A stretch of DNA of 15,148 nucleotides from CAISIP01 sp037968655 (GTDB lineage: Bacteria > Pseudomonadota > Gammaproteobacteria > Burkholderiales > Burkholderiaceae_C): NCBI GenBank assembly GCA_037968655.1, contig JBBKVW010000202.1, forward strand, positions 1 through 15,148. Direction: 5' to 3'. This document shows positions 6,834 through 15,148 of this stretch, piece by piece (position 1 is the stretch's first letter; each line of letters begins with the position of its first letter). The translations under genes and the position numbers were made by a program. The notes under the pieces were generated by a model. The model worked only from the letters and a program-made list of their open reading frames with translations. It made no database searches and had not been told where the DNA came from.

Positions 6834-8486
6834 TCAATCGTCGGGCTTGCGCCACACCAGCGCCAGCGCCCGGAACTTTTGCCAGGGGTCGAGCCGCTCG
6901 TCGGACAAGGCGTCCAGAAAATCCGACAGGCGCTTTGACTTGGCCATGGTGTAGACGGTGAGCGCCAGTGTCAGCAGGAACACCACGCCAAAGATCAGCA
7001 GCTTGTTGGCCAGTGGCGCGTCGGCCTCGGCCAGCAGGTTCATGCCCAGGAAGCCGGTCGACACGGTGCCGATCAGGCCGAAGATCGTGACCACGGTCAG
7101 GCGCACCACGGTGTTGGCCTGGCGGCGCAGGCTGTCGGCCTCCAGATAGCTGTTCATGTCGGCGATGCGTTCCTTCACCTCCAGGTACAAGGGGTCCAGC
7201 CCGAGGTGGCCGGCACACATCTGGAACAGCGCGCGCGCCTGCGCCTGCTCGGCCACTTCATGGAACCAGTAGCGATGCGTGAAGCGCAGAAAGCCAGCGA
7301 AACTGGCGCGGATGGCGCGCTTGAAACGCCGCACGCTGGACAGGTCGTTGACGCGCAGGCGCTTGAGCGCCTCGACCAGCCGGTCCGAGTACATCAACAA
7401 TGCCGCCTTCTGAAAATGGGCGATCAGGAACAGCAGGAAATGCTGGTGCCGGAACTGCGCCAGCACGCCGCGGTTCGGGCAGGTGTAGAACTCCGAATTG
7501 GCCTGCCCGACCACCACCAGTGAATGGCCGCTGCACAGGTAGCGGGTATGGGGCGCAGCACCGCCGCTGCTATAGAAGCGGTCATAGCAAAAGCGCCGCT
7601 CGAAATCGCTCAGGTGCTGCTCCGCGTAGGGCAGGTCGTCGGTGTTGGGCTGGCTGGCGCCGGTCACCAGGCCGAGTCGGATGAAGTCGTTGCGCGTCAG
7701 CAATTCGGGCCGGTCCAGTGCCAGGTAGGCCATCATCGGCATGCGGTAGTACTCGATCTGGCGGTAGCGCAGCGGGCCGCTCTCGCCCGAGTGGTCGCTC
7801 ACCAGAGGCCGCAGCATCCAGTCCCAGTGCGCGGCAATGCGCGGCGCGCGGTGGTTGGCCACATGGGCCAGGAACAACTCCTTGTCGTGCGCGTCCGATT
7901 GCGCCAGCACCTGCCCGTTCTGGTCCAGCCATTCCATGCTGGCCAGGCAGTGCATGGCCAGGCCATTGGCCTGCCAGCCGGCCGGATAGCCGCGGCCGAA
8001 GCGATACATCAGCTCCTGCGCCTGCGCCAGCGGCAAATCGTTGGTGCGGACCTCGACGTTGAGCAGCACCAGATCGACATCGAGAAAGAAGTACAGGTCC
8101 ACATGCACGATGTCCAGCGTGATCGGCGCCGTGCCTGGTCGCAGCACCATGCGCGCCTGGTGCACGTCGCGACGGCGGAACACCTGCATCGGCGATTCCG
8201 ACGTCTTGCTGCCCTGCCCGCGGGCGACGCGGCCCTCGCCGTACAGGAACTGCTGCACATAGGGCAAAAAGGTCACGAACTCGTTGTAATGCCGTTCATG
8301 GAACTGGTCGGCCGAGCCGGTGTATTCGTCGTCCACCGCGCGCCAGGGCGAGGCGTCGCCCATGTCCTGCAGGATCTGCCATGGCCTGGCCTGCCTTTCG
8401 TCGCCCTCGCTTGCGGCCATCAGGCGCAGCGGCCACAGCAATATCTGGCGAAACTGGGCAACCTGAATGCTGGGTGCTGCGGACAT
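6834..8486 (-). CDS. Divergent CorA-like membrane protein with GMN motif (putative cation transporter)
   Basis: The 550-aa protein has a large soluble N-terminal part (about 1-460) that I do not recognise in detail, and two C-terminal membrane helices (about 464-486 and 494-516). At the end of the first helix stands STGFLGMNLL with G481-M482-N483, the pore-mouth GMN signature of CorA-type magnesium/divalent cation channels. The conserved acidic periplasmic loop that usually follows GMN in CorA (MPE-like) is not evident; LAEADAPLAN is there instead. The tail ends with a basic cytosolic segment, as in CorA. The N-terminal part holds aromatic- and charge-rich stretches such as HVDLYFFLDVDLVLLNVEVRTNDL and a Cys-containing stretch near YLCSGHS. 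I chose the ATG at 8486 because an upstream GTG (8552) adds an unconserved-looking, basic 22 residues; neither has a strong ribosome site. Ion specificity is unknown. It precedes pfkB by 37 nt. Confidence 0.7.
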   Translation of the reverse strand: MSAAPSIQVAQFRQILLWPLRLMAASEGDERQARPWQILQDMGDASPWRAVDDEYTGSADQFHERHYNEFVTFLPYVQQFLYGEGRVARGQGSKTSESPMQVFRRRDVHQARMVLRPGTAPITLDIVHVDLYFFLDVDLVLLNVEVRTNDLPLAQAQELMYRFGRGYPAGWQANGLAMHCLASMEWLDQNGQVLAQSDAHDKELFLAHVANHRAPRIAAHWDWMLRPLVSDHSGESGPLRYRQIEYYRMPMMAYLALDRPELLTRNDFIRLGLVTGASQPNTDDLPYAEQHLSDFERRFCYDRFYSSGGAAPHTRYLCSGHSLVVVGQANSEFYTCPNRGVLAQFRHQHFLLFLIAHFQKAALLMYSDRLVEALKRLRVNDLSSVRRFKRAIRASFAGFLRFTHRYWFHEVAEQAQARALFQMCAGHLGLDPLYLEVKERIADMNSYLEADSLRRQANTVVRLTVVTIFGLIGTVSTGFLGMNLLAEADAPLANKLLIFGVVFLLTLALTVYTMAKSKRLSDFLDALSDERLDPWQKFRALALVWRKPDD

Positions 8487-8742
8487 CAAACCACTGTAAT
8501 GGGACTTGCGGCGAGGCGCGCAAAGAATCGAAGCCTGTGGGGCAGTTGCCACATGATGCGCGCTTATGGGTTGGGGCCTTGGTGATCAAGTCCCTCGTAT
8601 TGCGCGGCCCGCCGATATGAGAGCGCCCCTAACCCGGACTTCGCTTGGCCCCCGACGGGTTGCGTCATTCCTGGGGGCGGAGCGATTGCCTGGCGCGTGA
8701 AGCCCGCGCCGACGCCTGTCCGACCAGAACGGCTCGGCCCGC
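8487..8742. other. 256-bp intergenic region upstream of the CorA-like gene
   Basis: No convincing gene is visible here. It must contain the promoter of the minus-strand CorA-like gene, but no strong -35/-10 pair stands out. It also holds the 3' flank of the minus-strand metallo-hydrolase gene, where a GC-only 6-bp hairpin (GGCGCG 8692-8697 with CGCGCC 8705-8710) and a looser AACCCG/CGGGTT pair (8631-8636 and 8656-8661) could contribute to termination. Neither is followed by a T-tract in the minus-strand direction. Confidence 0.4.
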
Positions 8743-10215
8743 TCAGGGCTTGCGGCCGACCGCCTGGTGCAGATCCGCCAGCGTCACCATCCGCCCATGC
8801 AGCGGAAGAATCTTGTCCACCTTGAGCTGCAGCCGGTCCAGGTTATCGGCCAGGTTGAGGGTGTTGCCATTGGCCTGGGCCGGCGGAGGCGTATTGGGCG
8901 GCCCGGGTGTGAATGCGTCGGCTTCGATCAGAATCTGCTCGCGCGGCAGATAGACCATCAGGAAGCCGTTGGCATGCACACCGTCCCGGATGTCGTGGAC
9001 CTCGACCGTGCGCGTTCCGTCGCCAAACACCCGTTTGCCATCGACACCGGTTACCGACGCCTTGCGACCGGACATTTCCATCGCATCGGGCGCGATCCGG
9101 TTCGGATTGGCCAGGATCTTCTCGAAGTAGGGCTTGGCCGCCTGGCTGGTAACCAGTGTCGCGCCTTCGGCGACGGCCGTGCGCAAGCCGCCGGAATGGT
9201 CGAAATGGTGGTGCGAATTGACGACATAGCGGATCGGCTTGCCATTGGCCAGCTTGCGCACTTCGGCAAACATGGCTGCCGCGCGCCCGTCGTACAGCGG
9301 GCTTTCGACAACCATCATGTGATCACGCAACTCGATGGCAACGCTGTTGTGCGACCCGCCGGCCAGGAACCAGACCCCGTCCGCTGCCTTTTCGACTACG
9401 ACGCGCTCGACGGCGCCGGGCACATTGGGCGGAATCGCAATGTTGGACGCGACGTTGGGCTTGACCTCGGTGACCGCAAGATCCAGCACCGGATGGCCTC
9501 CCATGTCCTGGCGGATGCGCATTGGAAAATGCACGCCGTCAACTATCTTGTAGTCCGAGAAACGGATGGTCGAGGCGGTGTCGCCCATGACCGCATTGGG
9601 CTGCACGGTGTCAATCTGCTCCACCAGGCCCTGCGCGTTGATGCGTGCCGTGGCCGTGAAACGCCCAGGCACAGCGAACGAGATCGCGCTGCTGCCGTCG
9701 CCGGTGTTCCTGACGCTGGACGGATGGGCCAGCGCCGCCTTGATGATGCCGTGTGGGGTGGTCCACAGGTCGTGCATGCGGGCAGTCACTGCAGCGGGCG
9801 CCGGACTGATGTTGCTACCCGCCACGTTCCAGGCACTGTCGGCGCGTAGCCAGCCGCTGGTGCGCTGCTCACCGGTTCCCATCAGCGGGATCGCCCCGCC
9901 GCCGGTCGGCTCGGCACGGATGCGCACCGCGTCCTCGCGCAGCGCGGCATTGCCGTAGTCGGCCAGGCGGGAGAACTGGGTGTAGCTGATCCGGGGCCAG
10001 GCCTCGCCCGGTTTGAACGCCTGACCGAAAGTAGCGCCGCTTCCAGTGCCGGCAAACTGGATGCTGTTCAGGTTGCTGGCGCCCATCGCGACATTGGCTC
10101 GCTGCAACACCACCTGTGCCGATTCGGTCGGCACATTGGCGCAGGACATCAGGCTGGCCGCGATAAATATCGCGGCGGCGCAGCGGGCGAGAAAATGCTG
10201 GCTGGGTGTGTGCAT
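8743..10215 (-). CDS. Predicted lipoprotein with C-terminal metallo-beta-lactamase-fold hydrolase domain
   Basis: This 490-aa envelope protein is of unknown substrate. The N-terminus is a signal peptide ending in SLMSC (C25), a lipobox-like site with an unusual Met at -2; Ala at +2 would favour the outer membrane. Residues about 40-285 are a beta-rich region without recognised catalytic motifs (ISYTQFSRLADYG, GDTASTIRFSDYKIVDGVHFPMRIRQDMGG), similar in feel to lipoprotein-carrier-like folds. The MBL domain begins near 286 with all metal ligands visible: H335, H337, D339 and H340 (HHHFDHSGG), H414 (GVHANG), D433 (EADAF) and H473 (LPLHGR), so a dinuclear centre is plausible. CGGAG precedes the ATG. 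It diverges from an RhlG-like reductase across 220 bp. It is not a classical beta-lactamase, and quinoprotein-relay SoxH types lack this N-terminal region. Confidence 0.82.
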   Translation of the reverse strand: MHTPSQHFLARCAAAIFIAASLMSCANVPTESAQVVLQRANVAMGASNLNSIQFAGTGSGATFGQAFKPGEAWPRISYTQFSRLADYGNAALREDAVRIRAEPTGGGAIPLMGTGEQRTSGWLRADSAWNVAGSNISPAPAAVTARMHDLWTTPHGIIKAALAHPSSVRNTGDGSSAISFAVPGRFTATARINAQGLVEQIDTVQPNAVMGDTASTIRFSDYKIVDGVHFPMRIRQDMGGHPVLDLAVTEVKPNVASNIAIPPNVPGAVERVVVEKAADGVWFLAGGSHNSVAIELRDHMMVVESPLYDGRAAAMFAEVRKLANGKPIRYVVNSHHHFDHSGGLRTAVAEGATLVTSQAAKPYFEKILANPNRIAPDAMEMSGRKASVTGVDGKRVFGDGTRTVEVHDIRDGVHANGFLMVYLPREQILIEADAFTPGPPNTPPPAQANGNTLNLADNLDRLQLKVDKILPLHGRMVTLADLHQAVGRKP

Positions 10216-10435
10216 GGGCGTCTCCGGGAGAGTTGAGGGGACCGTCGGTGGAAGTGGTTATCCTAGACGGCCGGGTTACCGCTGGGTACTAGGGAAAGCA
10301 CATTCGCAGTTCAGCTCGCTGCAGGGAACTTTTCTGAGCAGACAGGAGTGGCACCCATACGTTGTGTCAGTCCCGTCATGGCACTTCTGGCAATTCCCAC
10401 GGCATGCACTTTGCAATTGACGACAGGAGACATTA
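10216..10435. promoter_or_regulatory. 220-bp divergent promoter region (MBL lipoprotein / RhlG-like reductase)
   Basis: No gene is supported here. Near the reductase start, CGGCATGCACTTTGCA (10400-10415) has the GG/GC spacing and TTGCA of a sigma54 -24/-12 element. It differs from consensus at two positions, and the transcript would begin almost at the AGGAG ribosome site (10425-10429). TGGCAC occurs at 10350 and again at 10379, 29 nt apart, but neither copy has a correctly spaced -12 partner. I see no clear sigma70 promoter for either direction. Confidence 0.3.
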
Positions 10436-11203
10436 ATGAACGACCTTTTTTCCCTGCATGGGCGCACCGCGCTGGTGACCGGCGGCTCGCGTGGCATCGG
10501 CCGCATGATCGCCGAGGGCTTCCTGTCCCAGGGCGCCAGGGTCTACATCTCGGCGCGCAAGGCCGAGGCCTGTGACCAGGCTGCCGCGGAGATGTGCAAG
10601 ATCGGCCCCTGCGTGTCCCTGCCGGCCGATGTCTCGGGGGTCGGGGGCGCCACGGCGCTGGCAGCGGCCTTTGCCGAGCGCGAAGACCGGCTCGACATCC
10701 TGGTCAACAACGCCGGCGCTGCCTGGGGCGCCGAATTCGACGTGTTTCCCGAAAGCGGCTGGGACAAGGTCGTCAACCTCAACCTCAAGGCCCCGTTTTT
10801 CCTGACCCAGGCGCTGTCGACCCAGTTGCGCGCCGCTGCCAAGGTGCGCCCGGCCAAGGTCATCAACATCGCATCGATCGACGGCATATCGGTCAATCCG
10901 ATGGAAACCTATTCCTACGCGGCCAGCAAGGCCGGCCTGATCCACCTGACGCGGCGCATGGCGCTGCGCCTGATCAAGGACAACATTGTCGTCAGCGCAA
11001 TCGCGCCGGGCGCCTTTGCCTCCGACATGAACCAGGACGCACGCGACCATGGCGACGCAGTGGCGGCGCGCATTCCGTCCGGGCGCATCGGCACGTCGGA
11101 AGACATGGCTGGTGCTGCGATCTATCTGGCGTCGCGCGCCGGGGACTATGTGGTTGGCTCGACTCTGATCGTCGACGGCGGCGTGACGCACGCACGGGGC
11201 TGA
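10436..11203 (+). CDS. RhlG-like short-chain dehydrogenase/reductase
   Basis: This 255-aa cytoplasmic SDR is predicted to reduce a 3-oxoacyl or related carbonyl substrate with NADPH. The classical SDR features are present: cofactor motif TGGSRGIG (15-22), R41 after the second strand (SARKAEA, favouring NADPH), NNAG (91-94), S147 (INIAS), catalytic Y161 and K165 (YAASK), and IAPGAFASDM then IVDGG near the end. Start, length and segments such as FSLHGRTALVTGGSRGIG, ILVNNAGAAWGA and SGWDKVVNLN resemble Pseudomonas RhlG, a reductase first linked to rhamnolipid/PHA precursors. That family assignment does not prove the substrate, and FabG-type 3-oxoacyl reductase is the alternative. AGGAG lies 6 nt before the ATG. 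The gene ends in a strong hairpin, so it appears to be a single-gene unit. Confidence 0.88.
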   Translation: MNDLFSLHGRTALVTGGSRGIGRMIAEGFLSQGARVYISARKAEACDQAAAEMCKIGPCVSLPADVSGVGGATALAAAFAEREDRLDILVNNAGAAWGAEFDVFPESGWDKVVNLNLKAPFFLTQALSTQLRAAAKVRPAKVINIASIDGISVNPMETYSYAASKAGLIHLTRRMALRLIKDNIVVSAIAPGAFASDMNQDARDHGDAVAARIPSGRIGTSEDMAGAAIYLASRAGDYVVGSTLIVDGGVTHARG

Positions 11204-11228
11204 TCCGGCCTGCCGCCAGGCCCGGATC
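11202..11228 (+). terminator. Strong GC hairpin overlapping the reductase stop codon
   Basis: GATCCGGCCTG (11202-11212) pairs with CAGGCCCGGATC (11217-11228) as an 11-bp stem with a single bulged C, closed by a CCGC tetraloop. The stem begins inside the TGA stop. No T-tract follows, so it may be a weak or factor-assisted terminator or an mRNA 3'-end stabiliser. It separates the reductase from the AhpD-like/cyclase pair. Confidence 0.5.
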
Positions 11229-11291
11229 GGGGCACTGGAAATCATGCGCCAACAGGGGTATCGTGGTTGCTCGTCGTCGCAAGGCGGCGCC

Positions 11292-11297
11292 AAGGAG
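11292..11297 (+). promoter_or_regulatory. Ribosome-binding site that sets the start of the AhpD-like gene
   Basis: AAGGAG lies 7 nt before the ATG at 11305. It argues against the much longer in-frame reading that runs back to 10594 across the reductase gene. Confidence 0.7.
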
Positions 11298-11304
11298 TGC
11301 AATC

Positions 11305-12399
11305 ATGTCTGCCGTGCTGGGAGAAGTCGAATGGGGTGAGCCGGTGTTGCCGATCCAGCGGGATGCCGCCTGGGAAGAGCAGGTCAAGCGGCGCGGCGGC
11401 CATGTTTCGGAGGCAGACCGCAGGACCGCCGCCAGCCCCTGGATACGCGAGCTCGGGCTCTCGCTCACGACCTACAAGGCGGTTGCCATGCCCGCGCATC
11501 TGCTGCATATCGGCGCAATGGTCGTCGCCCAGGAAAACGCCTGCCGCTATTGCTACGGTGCGAACCGCGCCTACCTCAAACTGCTGGGCTACTCGGAGGC
11601 CTACATTCGACGCCTGGAGCGCGAAGTGCACGAGGCCGAACTCGATGAACGCGACCGGGTGGTCATCGCCTTTGCCCGCAATCTCGCGCGCTCCAGGCCG
11701 CGGCCATCGCGTTCGGCCTGCCAGGCACTGGTCGACGTCGGGCTCTCGCCTGCTGCCGTGGCCGAAGTCGCCTTCCTGGTGGCGGTCGGATGCTTTTACA
11801 ACCGTGTCACCACCTTTATGGCCTGTCCGCCGGAACGCGGGTTTGAGCGCTTTGCCAATGGCCCGGTCGGACGCATCGTTGGCCTGGGCGCCGCGCTGCT
11901 GCGCAGCCTCAAGCCAGGCGGCTGGGGTGGCCAAGAACTGCTTTCAGCCGGCGCGGCAAAGGCTGCTGACGGACCCTTCGGGCCGATACTGGCGCCGCTG
12001 GCCGGATTGCCTGCTGAGCGCATCATGAAAGATGCGCTGGAAGGGGCGTTTGCGTCGCCGGTCCTGAGTCGGCCGACCAAGGCGCTGATGTTTGCCATCG
12101 TCGCACGCACACTCGAATGCGCCCTGTGCGAAAACCAGGCCAGGGGCCTGCTGGACGGCTACGGCATACAGGCGCAGGATGTCGACTCGGCCCTGGCCCA
12201 GCTGCATTCGGACCAGTTGCCTGGCGCTGAATCGGCGCTGCTGTCCTGGACCCGCGGAACGGTTTACTACGATGTCGCCAATATCCAGCGCGAAACGCGC
12301 GAGCTCGCTGGCAAAGTCGATCCGAAGGTGCTGCTCGAGGCGATCGGCGTTGCGGCCCTGGCCAATGCGACGGTGCGCCTGGCCATGCTGCACGCATGA
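11305..12399 (+). CDS. Tandem carboxymuconolactone decarboxylase/AhpD-like protein
   Basis: This 364-aa, apparently cytoplasmic all-helical protein is made of two AhpD/CMD-like halves. The first half (about 45-175) carries ENACRYCYGANRAYLKLLG with C80 and C83, then the helix pair LDERDRVVIAFARNLAR and VAEVAFLVAVGCFYNRVTTF. The second (about 235-360) carries LECALCENQARGLLDGYG with C272 and C275 and ends NATVRLAMLHA. CxxC motifs in this fold usually support peroxidase/disulfide chemistry. In AhpD a His sits four residues after the second Cys; here those positions are N87 and A279, so the proton-relay system is altered and the activity is uncertain. A link segment (about 190-235) contains a Gly/Leu-rich helix. 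Its TGA overlaps the ATG of the cyclase gene (ATGA), so the two proteins are probably made together. Function is unassigned beyond the family. Confidence 0.82.
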   Translation: MSAVLGEVEWGEPVLPIQRDAAWEEQVKRRGGHVSEADRRTAASPWIRELGLSLTTYKAVAMPAHLLHIGAMVVAQENACRYCYGANRAYLKLLGYSEAYIRRLEREVHEAELDERDRVVIAFARNLARSRPRPSRSACQALVDVGLSPAAVAEVAFLVAVGCFYNRVTTFMACPPERGFERFANGPVGRIVGLGAALLRSLKPGGWGGQELLSAGAAKAADGPFGPILAPLAGLPAERIMKDALEGAFASPVLSRPTKALMFAIVARTLECALCENQARGLLDGYGIQAQDVDSALAQLHSDQLPGAESALLSWTRGTVYYDVANIQRETRELAGKVDPKVLLEAIGVAALANATVRLAMLHA

Positions 12400-13230
12400 T
12401 GGCCTGGCTCTGGGCCGCCTCGGTATTGATCCTTGTCGCGGCCGTATGGATCGTCTGGCGCTCGAGGCAGGCGCAGGTGCGCCGGCTCGAGCGCCTGCTG
12501 GACATGGGCGACGAGCGGCTGGAGCGGCTGCAGCGCGAGTTCGAGCGTTTTGCGCCTCCCGACGTGGTCGAGCGCCTGACCGATGCGTCCGCGTCCTTCG
12601 TGCCCCAGCTGCGCCAGGTCACGATGCTGTTTGCCGATCTGCGCGGCTTCACCGCCCTGTGTGACAAGCTCGATCCGGCCGTGACGGTGCATATCCTGAA
12701 CGACTATTTCGCGCTGATGAACCAGGCCGTCGAGCGCCACCACGGGCATATCACCGAACTGGTCGGCGATGGCCTGCTGGCCCTGTTTGGCGCGCTCGAG
12801 CCCAATCCGTGGCAATGCCGTGACGCGGTGCTCGCCGCGCAGGCGATGCGCGCTGCCCTGGAGCGCTACAACGGCGAGCTCGTCGCGCGCGGTCTGCCGC
12901 CATTGCACTTTGGCATCGGTATCCACAGCGGCGAGGTGATTGCCGGCATCATCGGCACGGCCGGCCTGGCCAAGTTCAGCGTGACCGGCGATCCGATCAA
13001 TGTCGCATCACGGGTGGAAGGGCTGACGCGGCAGCTCCATGTCGACTTGTTGATCACCGACGAAGTGCGCCGTGCACTGGACGACGGATTCAGCTTGCGC
13101 GCCATGCCGGCGACGCTGGTCAAGGGAAAGTCGCTGCCATTGCAGACCTGGCATGTCGAGCCAGACGCGGCAGCCCAAGGCGACGGGGCCGCAGAAAAGG
13201 TCCGATCGCCGGCGTCGGACCCGGCCCGGA

Positions 13231-13250
<20 letters not shown>
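12396..13250 (+). CDS. Membrane-anchored class III adenylate/guanylate cyclase
   Basis: This 284-aa protein is predicted to make cAMP or cGMP at the inner membrane. One N-terminal helix (about 3-21) is followed by a charged coiled-coil-like stretch (about 25-52, RRLERLLDMGDERLERLQREFERF) and a class III catalytic domain (about 70-255). Metal-binding aspartates are D81 (FADLRGFTAL) and D125 (VGDGLLALFG). The transition-state Asn and Arg are N202 and R206 (GDPINVASRVE). At the purine-specifying Lys site before the second metal Asp (usually K-x-x-G-D) there is E121 (ITELVGD), and the partner position seven before N202 is S195. Glu at this site is typical of guanylyl cyclases, so GTP use should be considered. 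The disordered tail is rich in Ala/Asp/Pro. The ATG overlaps the upstream stop, indicating coupling; the 3' end overlaps convergent dbpA by 20 bp. Confidence 0.9.
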
Positions 13251-14657
<1,407 letters not shown>

Positions 14658-14661
<4 letters not shown>

Positions 14662-15148
14662 ACGCTCATCATCACAACGGTCTTGGTCGCCATATAGGCT
14701 TCCAGCGCCTCCGGGCCGCCTTCGCTGCCGTAGCCCGAATCCTTGACGCCGCCAAATGGCAGCTCGGGCCAGGGCGCGGCGGGCTGGTTGATCCACAACA
14801 TGCCGGTCTGCACCTGGCTGGAGAGCTGGTGCGCGGTCTTGATCGAGCTGGTGAAGGCATAGGCCGACAAGCCGAACGGCAGGCGGTTGGCCTCGGCGAT
14901 GGCCTCCTCGACATTCTTGACACTGCGCACCGCGGCCATCGGGCCGAAGGGTTCGCTGTTGAACACGGCGCTGTCCAGTGGCGCGTCGAGCAGCAGCGTG
15001 GGCGCAAAGAAGTTGCCTTCGCTGCCGATGCGCGCGCCGCCAGCAGCGACGGTGGCACCGCGCTTGACGGCATCGGCGGTGATTTCCTGCATCGCCGTGA
15101 GCCGTCGCGGGTTGGCCAGCGGACCCATCTGCGTGCCTTCGGCCATTC
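14658..15148 (-). CDS. NAD(P)-dependent aldehyde dehydrogenase, C-terminal part (succinate-semialdehyde dehydrogenase-like)
   Basis: This is the last 162 or so residues of an aldehyde dehydrogenase; the rest lies beyond the right edge, including the nucleotide-binding region and the catalytic Cys and Glu. The visible family signatures are GTQMGPLANPRRL, FFAPTLLLDAP, NSEPFGPMAAV (the E-x-FGP cofactor-ribose motif), LPFGLSAYAFTSS, WINQPAAPWPELPFGGVKDSGYGSEGG, and a terminal EALEAYMATKTVVM. The PFGGVK-DSGYGSEGG ending is typical of the group annotated as NAD-dependent succinate-semialdehyde or similar aldehyde dehydrogenases, but substrate cannot be deduced from this part. Its TGA overlaps the dbpA GTG start by 4 nt. 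A Met codon at 15146 is simply the first in the window and should not be taken as the start. Confidence 0.88.

Noticed and set aside
5696..6961. A 421-codon plus-strand open frame across the icmF end and pfkB
   Set aside because: It is antisense to pfkB, has no motifs, and overlaps the 3' end of icmF in another frame. The PfkB motifs on the minus strand are decisive.
8487..8552. GTG start at 8552 for the CorA-like protein
   Set aside because: It adds a basic 22-residue leader with no ribosome site. The ATG at 8486 gives a simpler N-terminus, though the choice is not certain.
9100..9240. Possible loss of a metal-binding His in the MBL lipoprotein (GATLVTSQAAK, where relatives often have TH)
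   Set aside because: That position is not a metal ligand. The expected ligands H335, H337, D339, H340, H414, D433 and H473 are all present.
10350..10396. Two TGGCAC copies as sigma54 -24 elements
   Set aside because: Neither has a GC dinucleotide at the required -12 distance; the second is off by two bases.
10594..11304. Upstream extension of the AhpD-like reading frame across the reductase gene
   Set aside because: The extension is Arg-rich shadow sequence over a clear SDR gene. An AAGGAG site at 11292 supports the ATG at 11305.
14662..14796. Longer dbpA reading frame starting at 14796
   Set aside because: The extra residues overlap the conserved C-terminus of the aldehyde dehydrogenase in another frame and look unlike DbpA. 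The GTG at 14661 gives the right length.

Overview
The window is GC-rich, densely coded chromosomal DNA. Its gene set suggests a betaproteobacterium of the order Burkholderiales. The clues are a persulfide dioxygenase-rhodanese fusion, an IcmF-type fused acyl-CoA mutase, split YeeE/YedE half-transporters, DbpA and an RhlG-like reductase. That placement is inferred from gene content; no rRNA or other phylogenetic marker is present. I see no tRNA, rRNA, CRISPR array, insertion sequence or phage gene.

Layout. Positions 36-2260 form a reactive-sulfur module: a minus-strand persulfide dioxygenase-rhodanese fusion, diverging from two plus-strand YeeE/YedE half-proteins. A CTAGT-N5-ACTAG dyad lies between them. 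Positions 2320-5762 hold icmF, a cobalamin-dependent isobutyryl-CoA mutase with its own G-protein domain. It stands alone behind a perfect 24-bp palindrome that overlaps a sigma70-like promoter. A convergent gap with a 9-bp-stem hairpin separates it from a minus-strand pair: a distant CorA-like membrane protein followed by a PfkB-type phosphofructokinase.

Positions 8743-11203 contain a predicted lipoprotein with a metallo-beta-lactamase fold (minus), diverging from an RhlG-like NADP-type short-chain dehydrogenase (plus) that ends in a strong hairpin. Positions 11305-13250 are a translationally coupled plus-strand pair: a tandem carboxymuconolactone-decarboxylase/AhpD-like protein and a membrane-anchored class III nucleotide cyclase. 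The cyclase overlaps the 3' end of dbpA by 20 bp. dbpA, a DEAD-box rRNA helicase on the minus strand, is itself coupled by a 4-nt GTGA overlap to an aldehyde dehydrogenase that runs off the right edge.

Most of the content is ordinary housekeeping and catabolic genes. The parts that stand out are: loss of the signature cysteines in both YeeE/YedE halves beside a persulfide enzyme; the icmF operator; a Glu at the purine-specifying Lys site of the cyclase; and the coupling of that cyclase to a double CxxC-bearing AhpD-like protein whose proton-relay His is missing in both halves. I do not see evidence for a wholly new defence or mobile system.
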